From an uncultured Eubacteriales bacterium (lineage in GTDB: Bacteria > Bacillota > Clostridia > Lachnospirales > Lachnospiraceae): a DNA stretch of 64,000 nt. This document shows, one piece after another, positions 1 to 8,169 of the stretch. The position numbers were made by a program, and so were the translations under genes. The DNA lies in NCBI GenBank assembly GCA_900314885.1, contig OMWY01000013.1, positions 1 through 64,000 on the forward strand, written 5' to 3'. Every line of letters begins with the position of its first letter. The stretch's first letter is position 1. A model generated the notes under the pieces. That model did no database searches. It was not told the DNA's origin and saw only the letters and a program-made list of their open reading frames with translations.

Positions 1-271
1 CGTCAATACCGGCCGCCATAAAAGTATGGGTAATCAGGTTCGCCGGATAACTTGAATTCATCACCTTGTTATCTGAGGCAACAGCCTCTCCGTTCTTTGC
101 GAGATCGGCTCTTATAAGCTCCTTAATATATCCCTGACGGTTGCCTGTGGCGTTCAACTTGTCAAGCACATCCTTATCGGTTCCACGATTCAGCTTGAGA
201 GTTATCTGTCTTGTATTCGCGGCGTCATACTTCGCAGTCGCTCTCTTCTGGGCTTCTTTGTTCTTCTGCAT
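1..271 (-). CDS. Small ribbon-helix-helix-like protein, 3' end beyond window edge
   Basis: The reading frame is open for 90 codons from the ATG at 271 to the left edge, so the C-terminus is missing. An AAGGAG ribosome site lies just upstream (about 280-286). The N-terminal 60 residues are basic and contain a short beta-like stretch (RQITLKLNR) followed by helical segments ending GYIKELIRADL. This resembles the small Arc/MetJ-like ribbon-helix-helix proteins common on Firmicute accessory islands. The following part (SSYPANLITHTFMAAGID) is not recognised. It borders a degraded IS66-like element. DNA binding is inferred from the fold-like pattern only. Confidence 0.5.
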   Translation of the reverse strand, partial: MQKNKEAQKRATAKYDAANTRQITLKLNRGTDKDVLDKLNATGNRQGYIKELIRADLAKNGEAVASDNKVMNSSYPANLITHTFMAAGID

Positions 272-415
272 ATATTTACTCCTTTTAAAATTTTCAGGAA
301 TTACTTTCCTTACATAGATTATATACCTATATAAGAAGTTTTGTCAAGCCCAAGATATCCGTGCTGCACAATGTCGTTTTATCGTTACTGTTCACAGGTA
401 GGCTTGTAAATAAAT

Positions 416-455
416 GCCCGATGTCATAGAATATAGCCATAAGATGACATCGGGC
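416..455. terminator. Hairpin terminator
   Basis: GCCCGATGTCAT (416-427) pairs perfectly with ATGACATCGGGC (444-455), and TTTTG follows on the plus strand. It lies downstream of the minus-strand transposase fragment and inside the IS66-like remnant. It may also shield the partial gene at the left edge. Confidence 0.55.
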
Positions 456-562
456 TTTTGCGCTGATTTATGAATCGAAGATATTTGCTACGCTTTCCAT
501 TGCATTCTGTTCGCCATCAAGGCGCAACAATAAAAGCATGCCCATGCCATCGCATAGTTTCT

Positions 563-865
563 CTATACTTGAGAAACTTCTATATGACACAGTCTGCGCT
601 TGCTCGCTTTCTTGATGATAGTCTGTTTCTCGTTCTCGACATCTTCAGCGACCTGCATAAAGTAAGTACGCACACGTTTAGTCTCCATGTGCGCTTCGGC
701 GAGAGCGTTATTTAACTTGCCGATTTTCAGGTGAAACGCACGGAAATACGCGTCTCTTATAGCTTTAAATTTATCGTATATTGCGTCTGAACTGAAGTCC
801 TCAAGTTTCTTCTCGAGACCTTTAATCCTGTACTGGAGTTGGGTAATTTATGAAAATGCGCTCAT
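563..865 (-). pseudogene. IS66-family transposase N-terminal fragment with nonsense codon
   Basis: Reading from the ATG at 865, which has an AGGAAAGG site just upstream, the frame is MSAFS, then TAA, then 94 further codons to a TAG at 563-565. The downstream part is a charged helical sequence (ITQLQYRIKGLEKKLEDF ... AEAHMETKRVRTYF ... EDVENEKQTIIKKASKR). I recognise this as similar to the coiled-coil N-terminus of Lachnospiraceae IS66 transposases, which precedes the zinc-binding and DDE domains. Both domains are absent. The internal stop and truncation make it non-functional. The family call is from memory of the pattern. Confidence 0.45.
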
Positions 866-973
866 TCTGTCAAACCTTTCCTGTTATAGATTATTCAGCT
901 CATTTAGCGAGATTTCGGGTATGGTAAAATTGACGAGTGGATAACTTTATAAAACAGGGTCACAATCGGACCA

Positions 974-1107
974 AAATCGGAAGAAGCGGTGGATAAAATC
1001 CACCGTTTCTTCCGATTTGAAAGCGCGAAGCGCTAAAAATGTTGATAACTTTTCCAAAATTCCGGCTACTCGAAGAGTTATCAACTGATTCTGAGGCATT
1101 GCCTCAG
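974..1107. repeat. Cluster of four inverted repeats
   Basis: Four hairpins are packed in 134 bp. A 21-bp stem pairs 974-994 with 998-1018 (one G-T mismatch, 3-nt loop). AGCGC-GAA-GCGCT lies at 1022-1034. GTTGATAACT (1041-1050) faces AGTTATCAAC (1076-1085). CTGAGGCA-T-TGCCTCAG lies at 1091-1107. There is no believable gene in 866-1267. The cluster sits in the presumed 5' region of the IS66-like remnant and may be terminal-region structure of that element. Confidence 0.6.
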
Positions 1108-1216
1108 GCAATCCACAAAGAAAAAAATTAAAATTCAGCACTTTTCACAAGGCTGTGGTAGGGGTGTGAACTGTAACAAGTATGGATAACGATTGTGTAC
1201 GACTTACGAATTAACC

Positions 1217-1245
1217 TTGACAATATGTCGTAAACGTCATATAAT
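1217..1245 (+). promoter_or_regulatory. Sigma-A promoter of the higBA operon with operator-like repeat
   Basis: TTGACA (1217-1222) and TATAAT (1240-1245) are separated by 17 bp, a consensus vegetative promoter 23 bp before the toxin start codon. ATATG (1223-1227) and CATAT (1238-1242) form an inverted repeat across the spacer, a plausible site for autorepression by the antitoxin. Confidence 0.75.
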
Positions 1246-1267
1246 AATACCAAGGAGTATTTTTGAT

Positions 1268-1615
1268 ATGGAAATTTGTTTTTACAAAACAGCAGAAGGC
1301 GTTGAACCGGCGAGAGAATTTCTTGATTCTCTCAAACCCAAAATGCTTGCCAAGATGCTTCGTTCAATTGATTTATTGGAAGCCAACGGCATTGCGCTAC
1401 GGGAACCATATTCAGCGCCGTTACAAGATGGCATTTTCGAACTTCGCGCAAAGCAAGGTTCTGATATTACCAGAGTTCTTTATTTCTTCCAAGTTGGCAA
1501 CAAAGCGTATCTTACGAACGGTTTTACTGAGAAAACGCAGACCACGCCACCATCTGAGATTGCGCTTGCCAAGAAATACCGTGAAGACCATTTAAGGAGG
1601 CATCCAAATGAATAG
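1268..1615 (+). CDS. higB: Type II toxin, HigB/RelE-like (phage Gp49-like family)
   Basis: A 115-residue basic protein of the Gp49-like/HigB branch of the RelE superfamily, predicted to be a ribosome-dependent mRNA endonuclease. Typical segments are MEICFYKTAEGVEPAREFLD at the start, the central PLQDGIFELRAKQGSDITRVLYFF strand region, and the TNGFTEKTQTTP turn before the final KYREDH helix. The ATG at 1268 is preferred over an upstream in-frame one at 1193, because AAGGAG lies at 1252-1257 and the upstream codons precede the promoter. The stop overlaps the antitoxin start by 8 bp. Toxin-first order is usual for HigBA. Confidence 0.85.
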   Translation: MEICFYKTAEGVEPAREFLDSLKPKMLAKMLRSIDLLEANGIALREPYSAPLQDGIFELRAKQGSDITRVLYFFQVGNKAYLTNGFTEKTQTTPPSEIALAKKYREDHLRRHPNE

Positions 1616-1898
1616 TTATCAAGAATACAAGCAGAAGGCATTAGAAAATCCGGAAGTCAAAAAAGAATATGAAGCATTGGGCCCTGAATATGATATCATA
1701 CAGGCCATGATTGACGCAAGGAAAGACCAAAATCTGACTCAGAAAGAACTTTCCGAACGCACGGGAATCACTCAAGCCGATATAAGCCGCATCGAACGTG
1801 GAACAAGGAATCCAAGCCTTGAAATGATAAAGAGGCTTGCCCGAGGTCTTGGTATGCGACTCAAACTGGAATTTGTTCCAGACACCGCTGCGAAGTGA
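1608..1898 (+). CDS. higA: HigA-type antitoxin, XRE family
   Basis: A 96-residue protein with a helix-turn-helix at about residues 32-85 (LTQKELSERTGITQADISRIERG), as in Cro/CI-type antitoxins. It is expected to bind and neutralise the upstream HigB-like toxin and repress the shared promoter. Its start codon lies within the 3' end of the toxin gene, which implies translational coupling. An AAGGAGG site lies at about 1595. The acidic N-terminal 30 residues are the likely toxin-contact region (inference). Confidence 0.85.
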   Translation: MNSYQEYKQKALENPEVKKEYEALGPEYDIIQAMIDARKDQNLTQKELSERTGITQADISRIERGTRNPSLEMIKRLARGLGMRLKLEFVPDTAAK

Positions 1899-1959
1899 TA
1901 AAAAGATGGTAGCTTATAGAATTAAAGAAGAGAGGTTTGTATCCCCTCTTCTATTGTTT

Positions 1960-2277
1960 TCAGACCGCATTGCCTTTTTTACTATTCACAGCGTCTATAA
2001 TCATGGCTTTTTCTTCTTTAGTCCAGCAGTCGCGACTCTCTTCTATCATAGCCATAACCGTCCTAAACGTATCCTCGCTATCGGTTGGATTCCTCATAAG
2101 ATATGATGGCGCAACACCAAGCGCCTTAGCTAGCTTCTTGACGACATCCATCTTGGGCTCACGGCTTCCATTTATATACCTTGATATAGTACCTTCTGAG
2201 ACGTCTGCCTCTGCAGACAGCATTCTCTGAGACATACCAATATCTTCCATTCTTTTCATCAAATTTTCTCTAAACAT
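1960..2277 (-). CDS. XRE-family transcriptional regulator
   Basis: A 105-residue regulator with an N-terminal helix-turn-helix (SQRMLSAEADVSEGTISRYINGSREPKMDVVKKLAKAL) and a short C-terminal helical tail. I chose the ATG at 2277 because GTGGGAG precedes it. An upstream ATG at 2301 would add MIFLVGEN and has no visible ribosome site. A perfect 12-bp palindrome at 2314-2325 upstream is a candidate autoregulatory operator. It is convergent with higA, with 61 bp between them. Target genes are unknown. Confidence 0.8.
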   Translation of the reverse strand: MFRENLMKRMEDIGMSQRMLSAEADVSEGTISRYINGSREPKMDVVKKLAKALGVAPSYLMRNPTDSEDTFRTVMAMIEESRDCWTKEEKAMIIDAVNSKKGNAV

Positions 2278-2313
2278 ATTTTCTCCCACTAAAAAAATCA
2301 TTGCTTAATTTAT

Positions 2314-2325
2314 AAGGTGCACCTT
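2314..2325. promoter_or_regulatory. 12-bp palindrome, candidate operator
   Basis: AAGGTGCACCTT is a perfect palindrome 37 bp before the XRE regulator start, in the A/T-rich region expected to hold its promoter. Symmetric sites in this position are typical for autoregulated XRE repressors. Binding is inferred. Confidence 0.4.
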
Positions 2326-2446
2326 TATTGCTATGGTATAAATAAATATATTATTATTTATAATTATACACGTATCTACCGTAAATGTCAAGTGTGATGC
2401 ATTACTACATTATTTCATTAAATGTAAGCTCACGCAATAAAAATAG

Positions 2447-2475
2447 TTGACAATGCGTATAATTCGCATTACAAT
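2447..2475 (+). promoter_or_regulatory. Sigma-A promoter of signal peptidase/ADH pair
   Basis: TTGACA (2447-2452) and TACAAT (2470-2475) have a 17-bp spacer. The spacer itself is an inverted repeat, ATGCG-TATAATT-CGCAT (2453-2469), so a dimeric regulator could occlude the promoter. A similar ATGCG...CGCAT repeat lies upstream of pflB at 57261-57278. Confidence 0.7.
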
Positions 2476-2525
2476 TCATTATATGTGGTATTTTTAAAAC
2501 TGTCAGAAAAAGAAGGTAAGGACGC

Positions 2526-3083
2526 ATGAGGTTTAGTTATCCTGCTATATTTACAAAAGAAGATCATCGGCGAAGCCTTCGCTGGGACATTATCAAATGC
2601 GTTTTAGCCACCGTACTAACAATTTTCGTGTTTACTCAAATCATAGGACTTCATTATGTACCAACAGGTTCTATGATACCGTTCATACAGAGAAAGGATA
2701 TATGCGTATCTTATAGGCTTGCGTATAACAGTTCTCCGCCTCAAAGAGGCGATGTTATAACCTTCATACATGATGGCGAGCCTCTTGTTAAAAGGGTTAT
2801 AGGCTTGTCCGGGGAAAACATAAGCTTTATGGATGGCAAGGTCTATATTGACGGAAGTCAATTGGATGAGAGTGATTATTTACCAAGGTCGGTCAAGACT
2901 ATGAGCAAAAAAGAATTCACCGTTCCTGAAAATTGTGTGTTCTGTCTTGGAGATAATCGTGAAAGTTCATACGATTCAAGGTTTTGGGATAATCCTTACG
3001 TACCTTATTCAGAGATAACCGATAAGGTATGTTTTGTTATTCCTGTACACGTACTGGGAACATTTCTTGAAACGACTGATTAG
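2526..3083 (+). CDS. lepB: Signal peptidase I
   Basis: A 185-residue type I signal peptidase (S26) that cleaves signal peptides of exported proteins at the outer face of the membrane. One transmembrane helix lies at about residues 24-42. The Ser nucleophile is Ser49 in VPTGSMIP, and the general-base Lys is Lys89 in LVKRVIGLSGE. The box D/E sequence (CLGDNRESSYDSRFW) is clear. Length is normal for Gram-positive Sip enzymes. The gene has its own promoter at 2447 and lies 12 bp before the alcohol dehydrogenase, so the two are probably cotranscribed. Confidence 0.92.
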   Translation: MRFSYPAIFTKEDHRRSLRWDIIKCVLATVLTIFVFTQIIGLHYVPTGSMIPFIQRKDICVSYRLAYNSSPPQRGDVITFIHDGEPLVKRVIGLSGENISFMDGKVYIDGSQLDESDYLPRSVKTMSKKEFTVPENCVFCLGDNRESSYDSRFWDNPYVPYSEITDKVCFVIPVHVLGTFLETTD

Positions 3084-3095
3084 AAAGGAAAAATT

Positions 3096-4172
3096 ATGTT
3101 TTACTATATGCCTGTCAAGGTTTACGAAGAAAAGGACTGCGTCGCGAAGCACGCAGAGGAGCTTGCAAGCTTCGGTCGCAAGGCTCTCATCGTCACGGGA
3201 GCTCATTCAGCTAAGGCAAATGGCTCTCTTGATGACGTTATAAATGCCTTGAAGTCGGAGAAGACCGAATACGCAATATTTGATAAGGTTGAAGAAAATC
3301 CCTCAGTCGAAACAATCATGAGGGCGCGTGATTTTGGGCTTTCTGAGAACGCCGACTTCCTTATCGGTATAGGCGGCGGATCACCTATGGATGCCGCGAA
3401 GGCCATCGCCTACATGATGAAAAATAAAGACCTTACAAGCGAAGCTCTCTTTGATAAAGGCGCAGTTTCTGACTATCTCCCGGTCATCGCGGTACCTACG
3501 ACCTGCGGAACAGGCTCTGAAGTAACCGGCGTTTCAGTTCTTACAAGGAACGATATTCATACAAAGATGTCTATGACTCATAAAATATTTCCGAGCCTCG
3601 CTCTCATAGACGCCAAGTATCTTCTGACAGCGAGTAGGAATGTTATTGTAAATACTACAATGGACGCCTTCGCCCATCTTGTCGAAAGCTATATTAACAG
3701 CACCGCGACCGAATTCAGCCGGGATATAGCCATCACCGGGTTAAAATACTGGTCCCTGTCAAGGGAAATAATTCTTAATAACGAAAAGCCAAGCTATGAT
3801 AATCTAAGAAATATGCTCCTTGCCTCAACCTACGGTGGCATGGCAATAGCCCACACCGGAACCTCTCTGCCTCACGGACTTAGCTACGCCCTAACCTATA
3901 ACACCCATATGGCCCATGGCAAGGCCTGCGGATATTTCATCGGTGGCTATCTTGCCGAGTCCGATAAGGAAGAAGTGGGTACGGTCCTAAGAGCAGCGGG
4001 ATTTTCTTCTATCGATGATTTTAATAAATATTACGAAAATACCTGTGGCAGGGATACCGTAAGCTCTGATATACTTGAGCTCTCAATAAAGGATATTCTA
4101 ACAAATCCCGGCAAGCAGAAAAAAGCGCCTTTTCCTGTGGATGAAAAGGTGCTAAGAAGAATTGCCTTATAA
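3096..4172 (+). CDS. Iron-containing alcohol dehydrogenase
   Basis: A 358-residue group III Fe-dependent NAD(P)-linked alcohol dehydrogenase. The nucleotide-binding GGGSPMDAAKA lies at 93-103. Metal ligands are apparent at Asp190, His194, His260 and His274 (DAFAHLVE, LPHGLSYAL, MAHGKACG). It likely reduces aldehydes to alcohols in fermentation; the substrate is not predictable from sequence. GAAAGG precedes the ATG. The 3' end overlaps the convergent glycosyltransferase gene by 6 bp, and no terminator is visible between them. Confidence 0.9.
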   Translation: MFYYMPVKVYEEKDCVAKHAEELASFGRKALIVTGAHSAKANGSLDDVINALKSEKTEYAIFDKVEENPSVETIMRARDFGLSENADFLIGIGGGSPMDAAKAIAYMMKNKDLTSEALFDKGAVSDYLPVIAVPTTCGTGSEVTGVSVLTRNDIHTKMSMTHKIFPSLALIDAKYLLTASRNVIVNTTMDAFAHLVESYINSTATEFSRDIAITGLKYWSLSREIILNNEKPSYDNLRNMLLASTYGGMAIAHTGTSLPHGLSYALTYNTHMAHGKACGYFIGGYLAESDKEEVGTVLRAAGFSSIDDFNKYYENTCGRDTVSSDILELSIKDILTNPGKQKKAPFPVDEKVLRRIAL

Positions 4173-5153
4173 ATTAAGGCAAGAAAGTCTTTCCTTCGGG
4201 AGGGTGTCATGGCAATTAAGCGCTAAGACACTCTCCGTCTCTTCGCTTGCGTTTATATACCACATTTTGGCTTCTTCCTTATCTCCATTATTAAGAAAAT
4301 ATTCTCCCATTTCAAAGCATAGCTCCGATGGAATTTCGAGCGTAGGTTTGTTATCCGAAATTAAGGCAAAAAGCCTTGATGAGTATTTAATAAATTCCGG
4401 AGCATTTGCTTCTAATCTCGAGTTCCTTATTAATACAAGCAGTACTTTGACAAGCCGGTCTTCATCGGTCTCATTTTCTGACATTTCTTTAAAATATGGT
4501 TCCGCCTTCTTAAAATCCTCCCTATCGCCCGAGATAAATAATTCTCTCGCGTACATATCCTTTAAATGATCCGATAATTGTCCGTCCTTTTCTATTGCAT
4601 TTAAATAAGCCCCGAAGTCACGCTTACTGTGATTTCCCGTCGGAGCATGGATTATTTTTATGTCGCTCTCATATACAACAGGGTCAAGCCTAACCGCCTC
4701 ATGCACAGGGTCTATCCAGGTAAATTCACGCAAACGCTTATATAATTTCGGCCGTAATTCATCATTATAATTATAGGTCGTATTATAGGTAAGCTGCCCG
4801 GTGTAGTGCATTTCGACTATTTCTATCTCCGGTAATAAAGCTTGTTTTAAATAGAGAAATTTCTGTCTGTTTTCCTCGTCAATAATTTCATCCGCGTCAG
4901 CGGAATAAATATAATCACCTGTCGCCTTGCTAAAGGCAAAATTCCTTGCGTCGGAAAAGCTCCCGGTCCAGGTAAAATCATATATTTTATCGGTATATTT
5001 CTTAGCGATTTCCCTCGTATTATCAGTGCTTCCGGTATCGACAAGAATTAATTCGTCGTAAATACCCGCCAAGGAATCAAGGCATCGCTTAAGAACATTA
5101 CCTTCATTTTTTACAATCGTGCAGACACTGATTGTTATTCGGTTATCGGTCAT
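4167..5153 (-). CDS. Family 2 glycosyltransferase with C-terminal TPR-like repeats
   Basis: A 328-residue GT-A glycosyltransferase. The N-terminus (ISVCTIVKNEGNVLKRCLDSL), the nucleotide-sugar segment LILVDTGSTDNT and the metal-binding DXD region (YIYSADADEII, about residue 85) are characteristic of the SunS/YcdI-like GT2 branch. From about residue 190 the sequence becomes helical and TPR-like, as in protein-glycosylating members. Acceptor and sugar are unknown. The start is supported by GGAGGTG. A role in S-layer, flagellin or cell-surface glycosylation is possible but not shown. Confidence 0.82.
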   Translation of the reverse strand: MTDNRITISVCTIVKNEGNVLKRCLDSLAGIYDELILVDTGSTDNTREIAKKYTDKIYDFTWTGSFSDARNFAFSKATGDYIYSADADEIIDEENRQKFLYLKQALLPEIEIVEMHYTGQLTYNTTYNYNDELRPKLYKRLREFTWIDPVHEAVRLDPVVYESDIKIIHAPTGNHSKRDFGAYLNAIEKDGQLSDHLKDMYARELFISGDREDFKKAEPYFKEMSENETDEDRLVKVLLVLIRNSRLEANAPEFIKYSSRLFALISDNKPTLEIPSELCFEMGEYFLNNGDKEEAKMWYINASEETESVLALNCHDTLPKERLSCLNL

Positions 5154-5219
5154 AATTTAACACCTCCACAGCGATAATTCTACCACAAGGAAGGGAGATA
5201 AGCAAGATTTACAGATTCC

Positions 5220-5281
5220 GTGCCAGGTACACAAAAATTTGCATAAACTAACGTTTATATAAATTTTAGTGGACCAGGCAC
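5220..5281. repeat. GTGCC hairpin repeat, copy A
   Basis: A 62-bp imperfect palindrome beginning GTGCCAGGTACACAAAAATTT and ending AAATTTTAGTGGACCAGGCAC. It matches the elements at 34237, 36562 and 40260 in both ends and in the internal AAATTT boxes. This is the only copy lying wholly between genes, and it sits between the pullulanase terminator and the glycosyltransferase gene. Confidence 0.8.
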
Positions 5282-5296
5282 TTGCTAATGCAAAAT

Positions 5297-5326
5297 AAAA
5301 AATAGGGGGGAAACCCCCTATTTTTT
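5297..5326. terminator. Bidirectional rho-independent terminator
   Basis: A perfect 13-bp stem (AAAAAATAGGGGG, 5297-5309, with CCCCCTATTTTTT, 5314-5326) closes a 4-nt loop. A U-run is present on both strands. It begins within the pullulanase stop codon (5325-5327). Confidence 0.9.
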
Positions 5327-8012
5327 ATTTCTTAATCAGGATTGCTGCTGATATTTTCTTTACGGTTACCTTACCGTTTACGGTCTCAAACTTTGTGGTT
5401 CCTGCCTTGCCGCCGTTCGCGTATACGCCCCATTTTCCATCAGGAAGACTTATCTTCTGACTCTTATCTGTAGGGTTATAGATGACAATGATATCATTCT
5501 TATCCGTATCTGACGGCTTAATCTCAAACTCAATTATGTCATCATCGTTTCCGGTATTTATAACATTAAGACGTTCCTTTGACTCTTCCTTCGTCGCGAT
5601 TGAGAAGCCCGGATAAGCCTTTCTCAGAGCGATAAGTCCCTTATAATAATTATATACGCTCTTATAGGTCTTGGTCCTGTTATAATCAAGTTCATTTACA
5701 GCGTCACTGCTTGAATAGCTGTTGCTGTCGAATGTGCCGTCTTCCTTAGTCTTGGTTCTTAAGAACTCATCGCCCTCCTGGATAAACGGTGTGCCTTCGG
5801 CGGTAAATACGATTGCAGCAGCCAGTTTATCACGGCTGATATTTGTCTTCTCATCGTCCTCGGCATTTGAAGAATTAATCTTATCCCAGAGGGTAAGGTT
5901 ATCATGACAGCTAGCGTAGTTCATGGTCTGTGATGGAGCAGGTGACCATACGAGTGAATATTTAACACCATGAAGTACGTCACTTACGCCATTAATGGTT
6001 CCCTTGTCATTTATAGGACCATTTACATAGCCCTTATCAGCGGCATCAAATACAGAACCCTTGATACCGTCGCGGATTGTATCACTGAAGTAAGCTATAC
6101 CAGGAGTAAGCGCTGCCGCATCCTGAGTAGAGCCCTGGGTACCGTCCTTTGTGAAGTTCGTGGTCATGGTCCAGCCTTCACCGTAGATGATAATCTTAGG
6201 GTCGATAGCGTCAAGAGACTTGCGAATCTCGTTCATGGTGTCCGTATCTATAAGGCCCATAAGGTCAAATCTGAAACCGTCAAGATGGTATTCACTTGCC
6301 CAATAACTTACTGAATCAACGATAAATTTACGAACCATGGAACGCTCAGTTGCCACATCATTTCCACAACCGGAGCCGTTACTGTCAGGCCTGTAGAAAT
6401 ATCCCGGAACAAGCTTGTTAAAACAGTAGTCTGTGTTGTACGTATGGTTGTAAACTACATCCATTACGGCGCCGATACCGTTCTTGTGGAGCGACTCAAC
6501 CATCTGCTTGTATTCATTTACACGTACTTCGCCGTGATAAGGGTCGGTTGAATATGAACCCTCAGGAGCGTTATAGTTCACAGGGTCATAGCCCCAGTTA
6601 AACTGTGGCGTGTCAAGCTTGGTCTCATCAACTGAGCCGTAGTCATATGAAGGTAAAATGTGAACCGCTGTTACGCCTAAGTCCTTGAGGTGGTCTATAC
6701 CCGTAGGTACACCTTCGCTTGTCTTAGTTCCTGTTTCTGTAAAGGCGAGGTACTTGCCCTTATTGGTCATACCGCTGTCCTCAGCGATAGAGAAGTCACG
6801 AACATGGGTCTCATATACTACATTTTCAGTAATGGAATCCTTGGTCTGACGCTCGTCTGAATCCCAGCCGTCAGGGTTGGTGCTCTTAAGATCGAGAATC
6901 TCGCCGCGTGCTCCGTTAACACCTACGGACTTAGCATATGGGTCAACAATGTCCTTATTCTCGGTTCCATCGTCAAAATAAGCGTTGTATGTGTAGTATT
7001 TATTCTTGAGATCACCCTTAACAGTAGCAATCCAAGTACCATTTACATCGCTAGTCATTTCATCGGTTTCTGTAGCTTCACCACCGTCACCGTTATCGTA
7101 AATATTTATCTCAAGCTTGGTGGCTGTAGGCGCCCATACACGGAAGCTTGTGGCTTCCTTGGCATAGGTAGCTCCAAGATCTGTGCCTGTGTAAGTGTAC
7201 TGGTTCTCAAACTCTTCCGATGAGTAATAGTCAGGCATCTTGACAGGAGTCATCGCGCCATTATAGACAAGGGTATAATCCTTAAAGTAATCTATTTCTG
7301 AAGAAGTGGTGATAATACCCTTGGTAGGCTTTGAAGAATCCGGTGTCACGGAAGCGATAGCGACTTCATCACCCTTCTTATCCGTAAGCTTGAAATCGGA
7401 GACGGATGCGTCACCGGCGTCCATAGTGAGCTCATAGCTTATTTCTGTCCTTGAGTCAGCACTTGCGCCAACGAATTTCACACCCTTCACGATATCATTT
7501 CCTTCCTTAACATCAAAGCTCTCTTCACCGGTCTTGCAGTAAATATCAAGTGTTCCGGCGACTATATCACCTATTTCAACAAACCTGTCTCCGTCTGTGT
7601 CCTTGAGGGACCAGTCATTTTTCCTGATAATAAAGCCATACTTCGTGGAACCGTCAGTGACTGTTATAGTCGCTTCAGCGCCGTTCTCATCGCCGTTATC
7701 TATAAGGTCGTAGCTTGCGCCGTCTCCTGCGTTAGGCTCGTAAGGCCATGCCCATACCGACATATCAGTGTAGTCACCGTCAGTTCTAAGGTAATGAAAA
7801 TGAAGTGTAACCTCACTTTCGACCGGAGTAGCGCTTGTCTCAGCCGTTTCACTTGCAGAAGCCACAGTGGAAGCGGATGTACTTCCAGCACTCGCCGAAC
7901 TACTGGATGTACTTGTCTTGTTCTCGCTTCCGCATCCTGTCACGGTAAGACAGAAGGCCGCTATGAGGCCTGCGAAAATTCGCGAAAACTTTCTCATTGA
8001 ACCCTTGTTCAT
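5325..8012 (-). CDS. pulA: Type I pullulanase, lipoprotein
   Basis: An 895-residue debranching enzyme that hydrolyses alpha-1,6 links of pullulan or starch at the cell surface. An N-terminal lipoprotein signal ends at Cys27 (LTVTGC), followed by a Ser/Thr/Ala linker. A pullulanase-associated (PUD/CBM41-like) domain lies at about 67-150, a CBM48 domain at about 275-370 (FRVWAPTATKLEINIY), and a GH13 barrel from about 395. The type I signature FNWGYDP is at 471-477. Catalytic residues are Asp583 (RFDLMG), Glu612 (YGEGW) and Asp704 (SCHDN). It is monocistronic, with a promoter at 8088-8116. Confidence 0.93.
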   Translation of the reverse strand: MNKGSMRKFSRIFAGLIAAFCLTVTGCGSENKTSTSSSSASAGSTSASTVASASETAETSATPVESEVTLHFHYLRTDGDYTDMSVWAWPYEPNAGDGASYDLIDNGDENGAEATITVTDGSTKYGFIIRKNDWSLKDTDGDRFVEIGDIVAGTLDIYCKTGEESFDVKEGNDIVKGVKFVGASADSRTEISYELTMDAGDASVSDFKLTDKKGDEVAIASVTPDSSKPTKGIITTSSEIDYFKDYTLVYNGAMTPVKMPDYYSSEEFENQYTYTGTDLGATYAKEATSFRVWAPTATKLEINIYDNGDGGEATETDEMTSDVNGTWIATVKGDLKNKYYTYNAYFDDGTENKDIVDPYAKSVGVNGARGEILDLKSTNPDGWDSDERQTKDSITENVVYETHVRDFSIAEDSGMTNKGKYLAFTETGTKTSEGVPTGIDHLKDLGVTAVHILPSYDYGSVDETKLDTPQFNWGYDPVNYNAPEGSYSTDPYHGEVRVNEYKQMVESLHKNGIGAVMDVVYNHTYNTDYCFNKLVPGYFYRPDSNGSGCGNDVATERSMVRKFIVDSVSYWASEYHLDGFRFDLMGLIDTDTMNEIRKSLDAIDPKIIIYGEGWTMTTNFTKDGTQGSTQDAAALTPGIAYFSDTIRDGIKGSVFDAADKGYVNGPINDKGTINGVSDVLHGVKYSLVWSPAPSQTMNYASCHDNLTLWDKINSSNAEDDEKTNISRDKLAAAIVFTAEGTPFIQEGDEFLRTKTKEDGTFDSNSYSSSDAVNELDYNRTKTYKSVYNYYKGLIALRKAYPGFSIATKEESKERLNVINTGNDDDIIEFEIKPSDTDKNDIIVIYNPTDKSQKISLPDGKWGVYANGGKAGTTKFETVNGKVTVKKISAAILIKK

Positions 8013-8087
8013 GTGTAAACCCCTTTTCTTTTGAATTATTACTATTCTTGTGACACATGTCTATAATCTGCGCCACATTTTATAGAA

Positions 8088-8116
8088 AGTTTAACACATT
8101 TCACAAAGGATGTCAA
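8088..8116 (-). promoter_or_regulatory. Sigma-A promoter of pulA
   Basis: On the minus strand TTGACA (8111-8116) and TAAACT (8088-8093) have a 17-bp spacer, 75 bp upstream of the pullulanase start codon. No convincing CcpA (cre) site was seen next to it. Confidence 0.65.
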
Positions 8117-8169
8117 TCAGTTTTCGCAAGAATTCGAAAATTTACGAAACATTGCTCTCATACAGAAAG

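Larger units (their letters stand above)
384..1177. mobile_element. Degenerate IS66-like element remnant with 12-bp inverted ends
   Basis: GTTACTGTTCAC at 384-395 and GTGAACTGTAAC at 1166-1177 are inverted copies with one mismatch. They bracket a 794-bp stretch that has no intact gene. Inside are a terminator-like hairpin (416-455), a broken transposase N-terminus (563-865) and a cluster of hairpins (974-1107). The same terminal sequence bounds the 248-bp repeat at 59306-59553. No clear 8-bp target duplication is visible. Assignment to IS66 rests on the transposase fragment. Confidence 0.5.

Noticed and set aside
470-715. 81-residue plus-strand frame
   Set aside because: It is the shadow of the broken IS66-like transposase on the minus strand and has no ribosome site.
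947-1141. 64-residue minus-strand frame
   Set aside because: It covers the hairpin cluster; composition follows the inverted repeats, and there is no family match or ribosome site.
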